Positions 41,483 to 51,698 of a stretch of DNA of 64,000 nt are shown piece by piece. This DNA comes from Providencia alcalifaciens DSM 30120. GTDB taxonomy: Bacteria; Pseudomonadota; Gammaproteobacteria; Enterobacterales; Enterobacteriaceae. The stretch lies in the NCBI RefSeq assembly GCF_000173415.1, contig NZ_ABXW01000062.1, positions 62,001 through 126,000 of the forward strand. Direction: 5' to 3'. Each line of letters starts with the position of its first letter. Positions within the stretch are counted from its first letter, which is position 1. The notes under the pieces were generated by a model. The model saw only the letters and a program-made list of their open reading frames with translations, was not told where the DNA came from and ran no database searches. A program made the translations under genes and the position numbers.

Positions 41483-42994
41483 ATGACAATAACACCTTTA
41501 GAATTGTTAGCAATGCTGCCGTTGATCCTCGTTGGATTAACTGCAGTGATTGTGATGCTGTCAATTGCGTGGCGGCGCGATCATTTAACCAGTGCCGCGA
41601 TAACAGTGGTTGGCTTTCTTTTAACGCTAGTTTCACTGATTTGGGTTTACGGTTATACCTTTCCGACAGAGCTGGGCGAAGAAACACTCCTACCAAGAGC
41701 AGTGACTTCACTGCTGTTAGTTGATGGTTTTGCACTGTTCTACTCAGGATTGGTTCTGATCGCGGGTATGGGTACGGCTATCTTTGCTTATCATTGGTTA
41801 GACGGTTTTAATGATAACAAAGAAGAGTTTTACTTATTACTGACCATTGCAGTAACCGGTGGAGTGTTACTGGGGATGTCGAACCATATGGCGTCGATGT
41901 TTATCGGTATTGAATTGATCTCTATCCCACTGTTCGGTTTAGTGGCTTATACCTTCGAACGTAGTCGCACTTTAGAAGCGGGTATCAAGTACATGGTGTT
42001 ATCCGCAGCAGCCTCTTCATTCCTGCTGTTCGGTATCGCTTTGTTATACGCAGAATCAGGCAGCTTAAGCTTTAGCGTCGTCGGTCAAAGTTTAGCGAAT
42101 AGCAGTGTTCATGCTCCGCTGATTTTAGTTGGTTTAGGAATGATGATTGTGGGCTTTGGCTTTAAATTATCGCTGTTCCCATTCCAATTATGGACACCTG
42201 ATGTTTATCAAGGTGCGCCAGCACCGGTTGCGGCTTTCTTAGCAACGGGCAGTAAAATTGCTATTTTTGCCGTATTGGTTCGTATCTTCTTAGAAGCACC
42301 AATCGCCCATACAGATGGACTGGCGCAAACCGACACATTATTAGTGGTTGTCGGTGTGATTGCAGTCGCTTCGATTCTGTTTGGTAACTTATTAGCACTA
42401 ACTCAGAAGAGCGCAAAACGTTTACTCGGTTATTCATCTATCGCACATATGGGTTACCTATTGGTGACATTAGTGGCAATGCGTGTTGATGCACAATTAG
42501 CACAAGTCACTATTGCTATCTATCTGGTGAGCTACTTACTGGCAAGTTTGGGGGCATTTGGTGTGGTCAGCGTGATTTCAAGCCCATACTGTGGTGATGA
42601 CCAAGATGATTTTAGTGCGTTCCGTGGTTTATTCTGGCATAAGCCGGTATTAGCGTTGGTCATGACGGTAATGCTGTTATCTCTGGCGGGTATTCCAATC
42701 ACACTCGGATTCATCGGTAAGTTCTACGCGATTCTTTCTGTGGTTTATGCGGAACTGTGGTGGTTAACGGGTGCTATCGTGGTAGGTAGTGCATTAGGGT
42801 TATTCTACTATCTGCGCTTTATGGCGAGCTTATATAGCCGTGATGCAGAGCATGCAGATCGTTATACTGGTCCAGAAAAAATGACATTAGGCACAGTGTT
42901 TGCTGCTGTGTGTGCAATTGCGGTGATTGTGTTTGGTCTGTGGCCACAACCGATTATTAATATTGCAACATTAACAATGGCGGCAGTGAACTAA
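41483..42994 (+). CDS. nuoN: NADH-quinone oxidoreductase subunit N
   Basis: NuoN is the third antiporter-like pump subunit and the last gene of the operon. The 503-residue product has the conserved membrane Glu in [18 protein letters not shown], the Lys in [23 protein letters not shown], and [16 protein letters not shown]. It starts at an ATG with MTITPLELL and is followed 19 bases later by a strong terminator. Confidence 0.97.
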   Translation: MTITPLELLAMLPLILVGLTAVIVMLSIAWRRDHLTSAAITVVGFLLTLVSLIWVYGYTFPTELGEETLLPRAVTSLLLVDGFALFYSGLVLIAGMGTAIFAYHWLDGFNDNKEEFYLLLTIAVTGGVLLGMSNHMASMFIGIELISIPLFGLVAYTFERSRTLEAGIKYMVLSAAASSFLLFGIALLYAESGSLSFSVVGQSLANSSVHAPLILVGLGMMIVGFGFKLSLFPFQLWTPDVYQGAPAPVAAFLATGSKIAIFAVLVRIFLEAPIAHTDGLAQTDTLLVVVGVIAVASILFGNLLALTQKSAKRLLGYSSIAHMGYLLVTLVAMRVDAQLAQVTIAIYLVSYLLASLGAFGVVSVISSPYCGDDQDDFSAFRGLFWHKPVLALVMTVMLLSLAGIPITLGFIGKFYAILSVVYAELWWLTGAIVVGSALGLFYYLRFMASLYSRDAEHADRYTGPEKMTLGTVFAAVCAIAVIVFGLWPQPIINIATLTMAAVN

Positions 42995-43013
42995 GTTCTT
43001 ATCTGCTTCAAGT

Positions 43014-43050
43014 AAAAGCCCCGTTACTTTACAGTAACGGGGCTTTTTTT
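43014..43050. terminator. nuo operon terminator
   Basis: A 15-base-pair stem (AAAAGCCCCGTTACT with AGTAACGGGGCTTTT, loop TTAC) is followed by further T residues on the plus strand and TTTTACTT on the minus strand. It ends the nuo transcript and probably the convergent toxin pair too. The stop codon of the minus-strand gene at 43049 lies at its T-run. Confidence 0.93.
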
Positions 43051-44059
43051 AATCCGGTAATTGCCGTTGATATTGGTATTCAATGTCATTTAAATAGGTC
43101 ATGAACATTTGACTCATGGTTTTAATATGTTCAAGATTTAGACACTCTTCAGATATCTTTTCACTCATAAAACCACACCAAGATTCCCAATAGGATTTTA
43201 AAGCGCCAGTCTGTGTGATAATGGTTTGTTTGTGGCTCTCAATTTGGCTAATATCATTGGCATAGCTTATGATTTGGGAGATCCGAAATATATTATTATC
43301 AATCGTATTGATTTCTTCACGTGCTTCAATAATTTGGTCACTAACATAGATTCTGACATCCACAAGTTGGGAAAACTCAAGACCATCATCAACCATAGTG
43401 AGCAGGTTGCGTATATAACTAATAGCGGCTTTTAAAATATCTTTTTTATTGGGTTGAATATCAATAGAATCAATTAACTCTTTACCCTGAAAATACTTAT
43501 CGAAGAAGTCTGTAATTCTATGCTTTAAGATAATCTCTTCTGCTGCAAGAATAATCGAAAGATGATTGTTTAATTCATTAATTTTTGATTGTTTTCCATT
43601 TTTAGAATTGACCAAAAATTCTTTTTGTTTCAGATATTGAGAATGTTTCAATTTATTAGGTTCATTTAAATGGAATACTAGTAGTGATTCTAGAGCATAG
43701 CGGGTTTTTGCAATAAGCTTTTCCAACTCTGATTTAATATCTAATAAGTCATCAATAAAGCCGGTCATGACTATCTTCCGTCTAATGTCTGAGTAGGCAT
43801 CATTATTGTCCTCTAATGTAAGTAACTCATAGGCATCATTCTTTATAATGTAATTTAGTTTTATTTTCAGAATAGGGACTGAATTGCGAATGAGTTCATT
43901 AAGCCTTTCAACTTTAGCAGCAATTTTTTGAATTCGACCATAGATGATATAATCATAATTGAGAATATTTTTATTGAAAGAGCTAATACTATTTGAAATA
44001 CACCTTAATTGATAAATATCAATGGAGGGTAACATAGGTAAATCAAGATTATCATGCAT
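43049..44059 (-). CDS. xaxB: XaxB/YaxB-like component of a binary alpha-pore-forming toxin
   Basis: This 336-residue, almost entirely helical protein is the second gene of an AT-rich pair. Length, gene order, the lack of a signal peptide and the long coiled-coil-forming segments fit XaxB (Xenorhabdus) and YaxB (Yersinia), the smaller subunits that pair with XaxA/YaxA to build a pore in eukaryotic membranes. Characteristic stretches include the N-terminal LDLPMLPSIDIYQLR, and the C-terminal GALKSYWESWCGFMSEKI around residue 300. The start is 11 bases after the xaxA stop, with AAAAGG at good spacing. The family assignment is by pattern recognition and was not tested by search. Confidence 0.75.
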   Translation of the reverse strand: MHDNLDLPMLPSIDIYQLRCISNSISSFNKNILNYDYIIYGRIQKIAAKVERLNELIRNSVPILKIKLNYIIKNDAYELLTLEDNNDAYSDIRRKIVMTGFIDDLLDIKSELEKLIAKTRYALESLLVFHLNEPNKLKHSQYLKQKEFLVNSKNGKQSKINELNNHLSIILAAEEIILKHRITDFFDKYFQGKELIDSIDIQPNKKDILKAAISYIRNLLTMVDDGLEFSQLVDVRIYVSDQIIEAREEINTIDNNIFRISQIISYANDISQIESHKQTIITQTGALKSYWESWCGFMSEKISEECLNLEHIKTMSQMFMTYLNDIEYQYQRQLPD

Positions 44060-44070
44060 ATTAACGCCTT

Positions 44071-45282
44071 TTATTGTGAATTTTTTTCACTGATTTGTAG
44101 CTCGTCAAATAGCTTAATCAAATGAATTGAATAGTCTTGAATAGCGGACCAAGACATGATGATACGTTTGAATTGCGTGATAAATTGGATCAGTTTTTCT
44201 GCATTATTTATCCTTGCAAATATATCAATAGATTGTTTGATTTCTGTGAGGATCACCAGCCACATATAATCTAAATGGTCAATTGCGAGACGAGCATCTT
44301 TAAATAAGCCATCAATTTTCTGTAAATTAATTTGGATATCGAAAATGGTTTTTTGTAATAACTGCTCTTGATGCAATTTATGGTTTATTTCTTCAATCTC
44401 TTTAATCAGCATATTTTTTCGATGACGAATATTTTCTGCTTTTGAACCAAAAATACTGCCTGTGATGATTAAACCTATAATGCCGCCTGCAAGTCCTGTA
44501 AAGCAGAGTTTGATAAAGTGGCTATATTCTTGCTCGAGTTGGTGCAGTTCATTTTTCTTAAAAGTAATCAATTCTTTTAAGAATGACTCATTATTACTTG
44601 GATCCTCTTTAGATTCTAATTGTTGATATAGTCCTTTTAAAGTGAAAAGTAATGATTCTACATGGGTATAGTCTGAAAGATATCCACCAGTAATATAGGC
44701 GCGAAAATCAGAGACTGTATTTTTAATATGAATGGTTTTAATTGACTGTTGTTTTATATCTCCTTTAATTAAATGTAAAATACTTAAAAGTTCAGTGGCA
44801 ATTTGTTGGTCATCATTTTGATAAGTAATCTGACTTAAACTTTCTTCAGATAAATCCTCTAAGGTATCAGAAATTTTTTTAATAATCGGCATGTGATTAA
44901 TATATTCAAGAACTTGACCGCCAGTTTGCATGATATTTCGACTTGTTAGCGATAAATCGATGGATTGTTCTTTAACTTTCAATTCGACATTATTCCAGGA
45001 ATTAGCATGCTTGCGAATATCAATGATGATATCCATTAGTTCAATTGCAGGAAGTGATGCGCTATTTTCATCATTAATACCAAACCATTTTAAGATGTCA
45101 CTGTCTTTTACCGGAAGTGCCAATGCGAATTGAACATGCCGATGAATACTGATGAGGTCTTCAAGGGTGAATATACCCGCTGATCTTGCGGATAGAGAAT
45201 CTTGATTGGTTAATAATGCAAGAGTTGCGTCACCAATACTTTCCTTTTCAATGATTCTGTCATAATTAAACTGAGTATTCAT
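44071..45282 (-). CDS. xaxA: XaxA/YaxA-like component of a binary alpha-pore-forming toxin
   Basis: This 403-residue helical protein is the first gene of the pair. It has an N-terminal helical region with LTLEDLISIHRH-like stretches (FTLEDLISIHRH, 38-49), long amphipathic helices, and a single strong hydrophobic stretch at about 258-279 (KLCFTGLAGGIIGLIITGSIFG). This is where XaxA/YaxA proteins (about 400-410 residues) have the segment that inserts into membranes. A coiled-coil follows. There is no signal peptide, as is usual for this toxin family, whose export route is not settled. GGAAA precedes the ATG. A+T content is clearly higher than in the flanking nuo and men genes, which suggests acquisition. 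Confidence 0.78.
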   Translation of the reverse strand: MNTQFNYDRIIEKESIGDATLALLTNQDSLSARSAGIFTLEDLISIHRHVQFALALPVKDSDILKWFGINDENSASLPAIELMDIIIDIRKHANSWNNVELKVKEQSIDLSLTSRNIMQTGGQVLEYINHMPIIKKISDTLEDLSEESLSQITYQNDDQQIATELLSILHLIKGDIKQQSIKTIHIKNTVSDFRAYITGGYLSDYTHVESLLFTLKGLYQQLESKEDPSNNESFLKELITFKKNELHQLEQEYSHFIKLCFTGLAGGIIGLIITGSIFGSKAENIRHRKNMLIKEIEEINHKLHQEQLLQKTIFDIQINLQKIDGLFKDARLAIDHLDYMWLVILTEIKQSIDIFARINNAEKLIQFITQFKRIIMSWSAIQDYSIHLIKLFDELQISEKNSQ

Positions 45283-45957
45283 TGTGGATTTCCAATTAAT
45301 TGAATGAAGATAGAATGATAAAATTAGAAAACTAATTATCTTTTCACTTATATGACGATTTGTTTTTTGAATATTTCATTGTTAATAGTTGTAATTTTCT
45401 AATCATAATGAGTTTTTAATGGTCATGATCAGGAGGATTTACTCTTTCAAGTTTATAGTTCATAACCTACTAGAAACGTAGAGCTTACGTTGATATTAAA
45501 AAATGAAAATCCTCGCTAAAAAATAACTCCTTGGTTGTAGTTTTTAATATTTAACAATTAATCTAGTTACCGTTATTCAGACAGGTAAAAATGCGAATCA
45601 TGTAAAAAAATAGATTTCTATATTCAAATTAAAAGTACTGAAATAGAAAGTCTATCCTCTAAAAAAAGATAAGAATAAAAATAATTTATAATATAAATTA
45701 TTGCTATTTTATATTTTCTATCTGTTTCTGAGATTTTCATTTAAAGTGAGATAGCGAGAAAAAAGCTTACTTAACATTTTGATAATCAATAATTTTTGTG
45801 GTCTTAAATGACTTGCAAAGTACCACTTTCGCTCTCTTTGCGGCTGTTTTTTGAACGGATTATGTCATTAATAATGAATGTGTTAATAAATTACATTGCG
45901 ATATATAATAATTATAAGTAAATCGATGTCGTTGTGATGTAGCAGTGGGAATCTAAA
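45283..45957. other. AT-rich region between toxin pair and menF
   Basis: These 675 bases hold the upstream regions of the divergent toxin pair (-) and menF (+). The sequence is very AT-rich, and I find no reading frame worth calling. A short inverted repeat AACGTA ... TACGTT lies at 45475-45491. Confidence 0.55.
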
Positions 45958-47283
45958 GTGACAAAAACAAAAATTGATAAATTATTAACTGAAATTCTGA
46001 ATCATTTGTCGACATTAGTACTTAATCCTCACGAATATACCCGTTTAGTGTGGCAAATGGACACGAAAGAGGTATTCCCAGGGTTAGCATGGTTATCAGC
46101 CCAAGATAGCTATCCTCAGTTCTATTGGTATCATCGTACCGGTTCCGAAGAGTGCAGTGCTTTGGGTACGGTAAAATCGTTTAATTCCATCACTGATGCC
46201 GAACAATTTATCGCTGAACATGCAGAAATGCCAGATATGCGATTATGGGGTTTGAATGGTTGGAACGCAGTGGGTGAAGGGATTAGCGATGCGCTTAAAC
46301 GGGAATCCGCATTCTATTTTTTACCTCGCTTAGAAATATTTCGTTTACGTTCCGCCGTTACGGTGACATTAAACATCGACGGTGCTGAAGACATACCGCA
46401 TGCAATGGCATTTTTACAGCAGCTGAAATCAACATCGAATACGTTGTCTATACTATCAACTGAGATTATTGGGCAGCAACATATCCCCGATCATGATGAA
46501 TGGTGTGAGCGATTAACTGGCGCTATCCAAGATATGCGCGCAGGTAAAATGGAAAAAGTCGTGATGGCGAGGGAAACGATATTATCGTTAACCCAGCCTA
46601 TTACTGTCGCTGAATTTTTATCCGCCAGCCAAAAGGTCAATCATCATTGTTACCATTTCATGATGGCCTTTAGTGCTCACTCAGGGTTTATGTCATCGAC
46701 GCCAGAACGCCTTTATTTGCGCCAAGGAACTCAACTTAACTCAGAAGCATTAGCCGGAACCGTCGCAAATCATACTGATGATGTGATTGCGGCTGAAAAT
46801 GCTAAGTGGTTAATGGAAGACAGTAAAAACCAACATGAAAATTTGGTGGTGGTTGATGATATTTGCCAACAGCTACAAGGTGCAGTTACAGGTATTGACG
46901 TTTCATCTGCAAAAGTTATCCGCCTTCGAAAAATCCAGCACTTGTATCGCTCTATCGCGGCGACATTATTAACGCCTTCGGATAGCGACTGTTTACAACG
47001 TTTACAACCAACGGCTGCGGTCTGTGGTTTACCTCGCTCAGTGGCACGTGAGTTTTTAGCTCAGCATGAACCGTTTTCTCGAGGATGGTATGCGGGAACG
47101 GGAGGTTTTGTCAGCTTGAATCGAAGTGAATTTGCGGTTTCGCTGCGTTGTGCTCAAATTGATAATAGACAAATTTCGCTCTATTCAGGCGCGGGGATTG
47201 TGAGAGATTCAGATCCTGAACAAGAATGGGAAGAAATTGAAAACAAAGCTGCTGGGCTAAAGTCCTTACTCAAAACACACTAA
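45958..47283 (+). CDS. menF: Isochorismate synthase MenF
   Basis: MenF converts chorismate to isochorismate, the entry into menaquinone synthesis. The 441-residue product begins at a GTG (GGGA eight bases upstream). The C-terminal chorismate-binding domain has the catalytic-base Lys in KMEKVVMARE, the LNSEALAGTVAN motif, KNQHENLVVVDDI, LQPTAAVCGLPR, and the metal-binding YAGTGGF...IVRDSDPEQEWEEIENKAAGL ending. It heads menF-D-H-B-C-E, with 127 bases before menD. Confidence 0.95.
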   Translation: MTKTKIDKLLTEILNHLSTLVLNPHEYTRLVWQMDTKEVFPGLAWLSAQDSYPQFYWYHRTGSEECSALGTVKSFNSITDAEQFIAEHAEMPDMRLWGLNGWNAVGEGISDALKRESAFYFLPRLEIFRLRSAVTVTLNIDGAEDIPHAMAFLQQLKSTSNTLSILSTEIIGQQHIPDHDEWCERLTGAIQDMRAGKMEKVVMARETILSLTQPITVAEFLSASQKVNHHCYHFMMAFSAHSGFMSSTPERLYLRQGTQLNSEALAGTVANHTDDVIAAENAKWLMEDSKNQHENLVVVDDICQQLQGAVTGIDVSSAKVIRLRKIQHLYRSIAATLLTPSDSDCLQRLQPTAAVCGLPRSVAREFLAQHEPFSRGWYAGTGGFVSLNRSEFAVSLRCAQIDNRQISLYSGAGIVRDSDPEQEWEEIENKAAGLKSLLKTH

Positions 47284-47410
47284 AAACCCTATAGCTAAAA
47301 TGGTTATTTCTTTTTTATTTTCAATTAGTTCATGAAAAATTGTTCTGAGATCAAGAAATTTTTCTTAATCCTATTACACTCAGCATCATGAATAATTTAC
47401 CGAGCACATT

Positions 47411-49090
47411 ATGTCTAATTCAGCATTTAATCTCCGTTGGGCTGAGGTAATTATTGAGGCGCTCGCCCGTCACGGAATGAAAAATATCTGTATTGCACCA
47501 GGATCTCGTTCCACACCATTGACGTTGGCAGCGATCAATAACACGAAACTTCATTGCCATACGCACTTTGACGAGCGCGGATTAGGGCACCTTGCGCTAG
47601 GGCTTGCGAAGGCGAGTAGCGAGCCTGTTGGCGTTATTGTGACTTCAGGGACTGCGGTAGCCAATCTCTATCCGTCTCTCATTGAAGCTGGATTAACAGG
47701 GGAAAAAGTTATTTTTCTCACCGCCGATAGACCGCCTGAGTTGATTGATTGCGGGGCGAATCAGGCTATTCGCCAAACTCATATTTTTGCGAGTCATCCT
47801 TTCGAAAATTTAATGTTGCCAAGACCAACCCGTGATATTTCCGCAAAATGGCTGGTTTCTGCGATTGATAATGGGATGAATCAGTTGCGACATGGTGCAT
47901 TCCATGTGAATTGCCCTTTTGCTGAGCCATTGTACGGAGAAACAGAAGGCGATACTGACTGGCAGGCAAGTTTAGGTGATTGGTGGCAATCATCCCATCC
48001 ATGGTTGATTGAGCCATTGACCCATACTGTAGCTCTGGTTGCTGATTGGTATTTCTGGCGTCAGAAAAAAGGCGTGGTAGTCGCCGGGCGTATGAGCAGC
48101 AGTGATGGCGAGCTCGTGGCTAAATGGGCTGCCGAATTGGGGTGGCCACTTATTGGTGACGTACTTTCTCAAACCGGGCAGCCTTACCCTTGTGCTGATT
48201 TATGGTTACTGCACCCGAACGCTAAGGCTTGGCTAGATGAGGCTGAATTAGTGGTGCAATTTGGTTCAAGCCTGACTGGAAAACGCGCATTGCAATGGCA
48301 AAGTCAATGTCATCCCCAAGAGTATTGGATAGTGGATTCAATACCGGGACGTTTAGACCCAGCCAATCATCAGGGGCGCAAGCTCACGTGCAGCATTAAA
48401 GGATGGTTGGAACAACACCCAACTCAGCCACGTAGCCCATGGTGTGCAGATCTTGCTGATTTAGCGAATCGTACTTCACAACATATTGAAATACAGTTGA
48501 AAAACCAATTTTCAGAAGCTGCAGTCGCGCATCAATTGCCCGATCTTCTTCCTCCTCGTGGGCAACTTTTTGTGGGGAACAGTTTAATTGTTCGTTTAAT
48601 TGATGCCTTCGCCCAGTTACCGGCAGGATATCCTGTGTTCAGTAACCGTGGCGCAAGTGGTATTGATGGGCTGATCTCGACGATGGCAGGGGTGCAACGC
48701 GCTACCGCTAAACCGACGTTAGGTATCGTTGGTGACATTTCAGCGCTGTATGACCTAAATAGTTTAGCGTTATTACGTGAGCCTTCCGCGCCGAGCGTCT
48801 TGATTATCGTGAATAATAATGGTGGGCAAATATTCTCCATGTTGCCAACGTCACCTGAGGCTCGACAAAATTATTACTGCATGCCTCAAAATGTGAGTTT
48901 TGCTGGCGCTGCGATGATGTTTGGTCTGCAATATTGCGCCCCGACAGATTGGACAAGCTTAAAAGAGACGCTTGATGAATTTTGGCATAACCAGCATGGA
49001 ACGCTGCTTGTTGAGCTGGTGGTTGACGGTGATGAAGGGGCTCGCACTCTGAAAAAATTACTGCAAGAAGTGGAAAGTTTGCCGTGTTAG
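47411..49090 (+). CDS. menD: SEPHCHC synthase MenD
   Basis: MenD is the thiamine-diphosphate enzyme that joins isochorismate and 2-oxoglutarate (2-succinyl-5-enolpyruvyl-6-hydroxy-3-cyclohexene-1-carboxylate synthase). The 559-residue product has the N-terminal [15 protein letters not shown] and [16 protein letters not shown] (ThDP-activating Glu) motifs, and [18 protein letters not shown]. The C-terminal cofactor loop [15 protein letters not shown]...[13 protein letters not shown] is also present. Its stop overlaps the GTG start of menH by seven bases. Confidence 0.97.
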   Translation: MSNSAFNLRWAEVIIEALARHGMKNICIAPGSRSTPLTLAAINNTKLHCHTHFDERGLGHLALGLAKASSEPVGVIVTSGTAVANLYPSLIEAGLTGEKVIFLTADRPPELIDCGANQAIRQTHIFASHPFENLMLPRPTRDISAKWLVSAIDNGMNQLRHGAFHVNCPFAEPLYGETEGDTDWQASLGDWWQSSHPWLIEPLTHTVALVADWYFWRQKKGVVVAGRMSSSDGELVAKWAAELGWPLIGDVLSQTGQPYPCADLWLLHPNAKAWLDEAELVVQFGSSLTGKRALQWQSQCHPQEYWIVDSIPGRLDPANHQGRKLTCSIKGWLEQHPTQPRSPWCADLADLANRTSQHIEIQLKNQFSEAAVAHQLPDLLPPRGQLFVGNSLIVRLIDAFAQLPAGYPVFSNRGASGIDGLISTMAGVQRATAKPTLGIVGDISALYDLNSLALLREPSAPSVLIIVNNNGGQIFSMLPTSPEARQNYYCMPQNVSFAGAAMMFGLQYCAPTDWTSLKETLDEFWHNQHGTLLVELVVDGDEGARTLKKLLQEVESLPC

Positions 49091-49857
49091 CCGCGCACAG
49101 TTATCCCAGCCAAGAAAAAAATGACCAAACACCTTGTTTAGTGTTTCTGCATGGGTTGCTGGGAAGTGCTGATGACTGGTCATCCATTGTGGAGGCTTGC
49201 CCCAATTACCCCCGTTTAGTCGTCGATTTACCGGGGCATGGTGACTCGTGTCACATTACTTGCCAAGGTTTTAGTGATTTTAATCAGCAATTGTCTCGCT
49301 TGCTGGAGCAGTACACCGTTCAACGGTTTGTTTTGGTCGGTTATTCACTCGGTGCTCGTTTGGCGATGCATTTTGCCTGCTTTGCAAATCATAAAGGATT
49401 ACAAGGCTTGGTGATTGAAGGTGGGAATGTGGGTTTACAGAATGCACAAGAACGCCAAGCTCGTGAGAGTCATGACCATCAATGGGCGGAACGTTTTCGC
49501 CACCAACCTATTGAGCGAGTACTGAATGACTGGTATCAGCAAGCCGTTTTTGCCAATCTTACCAACGAACAACGTGCTAATTTGGTTGCATTACGCGCCC
49601 TGAATAATCCCTTAGCCGTAGCGGATATGTTGGAAAATACCTCATTATCCAAACAGCCGTTTTTAGTCGAACCCTTGATGCATTTATCGGTCCCTTACTG
49701 CTATTTTTGCGGAGAAAAGGACCAAAAATTTCGAAGCGTTTCGCAACAATATGCATTGCCGTTTACGCTAATTAAGAATGCAGGGCATAATGCGCATCGG
49801 GAAAACCCCCAACATTATGTGATTGCACTTCACCATTTTTTATCACACTGTGGTTAA
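49084..49857 (+). CDS. menH: SHCHC synthase MenH
   Basis: MenH is an alpha/beta-hydrolase-fold enzyme that eliminates pyruvate from SEPHCHC to give SHCHC. The 257-residue product has the oxyanion-region motif [14 protein letters not shown], the catalytic Ser in [12 protein letters not shown], and a C-terminal His in [12 protein letters not shown]. Translation starts at a GTG inside the end of menD, which implies coupling. menB follows after 12 bases. Confidence 0.95.
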   Translation: MLAAHSYPSQEKNDQTPCLVFLHGLLGSADDWSSIVEACPNYPRLVVDLPGHGDSCHITCQGFSDFNQQLSRLLEQYTVQRFVLVGYSLGARLAMHFACFANHKGLQGLVIEGGNVGLQNAQERQARESHDHQWAERFRHQPIERVLNDWYQQAVFANLTNEQRANLVALRALNNPLAVADMLENTSLSKQPFLVEPLMHLSVPYCYFCGEKDQKFRSVSQQYALPFTLIKNAGHNAHRENPQHYVIALHHFLSHCG

Positions 49858-49869
49858 AGGAACTTGATA

Positions 49870-50727
49870 ATGATTTATCCAAGCGAAGAAAAATTGTACG
49901 CACCGATTGAGTGGCAAGATTGCTCAGAAGGTTTTGAAGATATTCGATATCATAAATCCCCTGAAGGGATTGCTAAAATCACCATTAATCGCCCTGAAGT
50001 GCGTAATGCGTTCCGTCCACAGACCGTAAAAGAGATGATCCAAGCATTGTCTGATGCGCGTTATGATGACCATGTTGGCACAATTATCCTCACTGGCGAA
50101 GGCGAAAAAGCCTTCTGCGCAGGCGGTGACCAAAAAATCCGGGGTGACTACGGCGGCTACCGTGATGAAAGCGGCACACACCATTTGAACGTATTAGATT
50201 TCCAACGTCAAATTCGTACTTGTCCGAAACCTGTGGTAGCAATGGTTGCGGGTTTCTCTATCGGTGGCGGTCATGTTTTACACATGATGTGTGACTTAAC
50301 TATCGCGGCTGATAACGCTATTTTTGGTCAAACAGGTCCAAAAGTAGGCTCATTTGATGGCGGTTGGGGCGCATCTTATATGGCGCGTATTGTCGGTCAA
50401 AAGAAAGCACGTGAAATTTGGTTCTTATGTCGCCAATACAATGCACAAGAAGCCTTAGATATGGGACTGGTCAATACCGTTGTTCCTTATGCTGATCTCG
50501 AAAAAGAAACTGTGCGTTGGTGTCGTGAAATGTTGGAAAACAGCCCAATGGCATTACGTTGCCTGAAAGCTGCCTTGAATGCTGACTGTGATGGTCAAGC
50601 CGGTCTGCAAGAATTAGCAGGTAACGCGACTATGCTGTTCTATATGACGGATGAAGGTCAAGAAGGTCGTAACGCATTCAACGAAAAACGTGCTCCAGAT
50701 TTCTCTAAATATAAGCGTAATCCATAA
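49870..50727 (+). CDS. menB: 1,4-dihydroxy-2-naphthoyl-CoA synthase
   Basis: MenB is a crotonase-fold enzyme that closes the naphthoate ring from o-succinylbenzoyl-CoA. The 285-residue product equals E. coli in length when started at 49870 (AAGGA eight bases upstream); a TTG two codons earlier is too near the Shine-Dalgarno. Motifs seen are [16 protein letters not shown], the oxyanion and bicarbonate-site segment [25 protein letters not shown] (20-residue core [19 protein letters not shown]), and [19 protein letters not shown]. The stop shares its last base with the menC ATG. Confidence 0.97.
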   Translation: MIYPSEEKLYAPIEWQDCSEGFEDIRYHKSPEGIAKITINRPEVRNAFRPQTVKEMIQALSDARYDDHVGTIILTGEGEKAFCAGGDQKIRGDYGGYRDESGTHHLNVLDFQRQIRTCPKPVVAMVAGFSIGGGHVLHMMCDLTIAADNAIFGQTGPKVGSFDGGWGASYMARIVGQKKAREIWFLCRQYNAQEALDMGLVNTVVPYADLEKETVRWCREMLENSPMALRCLKAALNADCDGQAGLQELAGNATMLFYMTDEGQEGRNAFNEKRAPDFSKYKRNP

Positions 50728-51698
50728 TGAGAAAAGCCAAACTTTACTCGTTCAGCCTGCCCATGGAGGCAGGCGTTATCCTTCGCTATCAACGACTGAA
50801 AACTCGAGATGGGTTATTAGTGTGTTTACAAGATGGGGATAGCGAAGGTTGGGGGGAAATTTCTCCTTTACCTGAATTTAGCCGTGAAACATTGGAGGAA
50901 GCAACTGCTGAAACCATCGCATGGCTAAATGGATGGGTGAATGAAGGCACAATGACGTCAAGCCATTTACCTTCTGTCGCCTTTGGCTGTAGCTGCGCGT
51001 TAGCGGAATTAAAGGGCGAACTTCCTCAACAAGCCGACTATCGTAAAGCGCCGTTATGTAGCGGTGACCCTGACGATCTAATCCTCAGCCTTGATGCCAT
51101 GGAAGGGGAAAAGGTGGCTAAAGTGAAGGTGGGGCTCTATGAAGCTGTACGTGATGGTATGGTGGCTAACTTGTTATTGGAAGCCGTTCCTGAACTCAAA
51201 TTGCGTTTAGATGCTAATCGCAGTTGGACTCGGGCAAAAGCGGATGGCTTCGCCAAATATGTGAATCCTGATTACCGTAGTAGGATTGCTTTTCTTGAAG
51301 AACCCTGCAAAACCCGAGAGGAGTCTTTGCAATTTTCTGCGGATACCGGCATTGCCATTGCATGGGATGAAAGTGTACGAGAAGACGGTTTTAAAGTGGA
51401 AGCACAAGCGGGTGTTGCTGCGATCATCATTAAACCAACACTAACTGGCAGTTTGAGTTATTGTCGTTGTTTAGTGGAGCAAGCGCATCAGTTAGGTATG
51501 CAGGCAGTCATCAGCTCGTCCATTGAATCCAGCTTTGGTTTAACTCAGTTAGCGCGCATCGCAAATTGGCTGACGCCTGATACCATTCCGGGGTTAGACA
51601 CCGTTTCACTGATCCAATCTCAGTTGATTCGACCATGGCCTGGGTGCCAAATTCCTGTTCAACAGTTAGATGAACTGACGGTTGTATGGCAGAGTTAA
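50727..51698 (+). CDS. menC: o-Succinylbenzoate synthase
   Basis: MenC is an enolase-superfamily dehydratase that aromatises SHCHC to o-succinylbenzoate. The 323-residue product has the first catalytic Lys in AKVKVGLYE, the metal ligands in [17 protein letters not shown] and IAWDES, and the second catalytic Lys in [10 protein letters not shown]. It overlaps menB by one base and menE by 13 bases. Confidence 0.96.
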   Translation: MRKAKLYSFSLPMEAGVILRYQRLKTRDGLLVCLQDGDSEGWGEISPLPEFSRETLEEATAETIAWLNGWVNEGTMTSSHLPSVAFGCSCALAELKGELPQQADYRKAPLCSGDPDDLILSLDAMEGEKVAKVKVGLYEAVRDGMVANLLLEAVPELKLRLDANRSWTRAKADGFAKYVNPDYRSRIAFLEEPCKTREESLQFSADTGIAIAWDESVREDGFKVEAQAGVAAIIIKPTLTGSLSYCRCLVEQAHQLGMQAVISSSIESSFGLTQLARIANWLTPDTIPGLDTVSLIQSQLIRPWPGCQIPVQQLDELTVVWQS

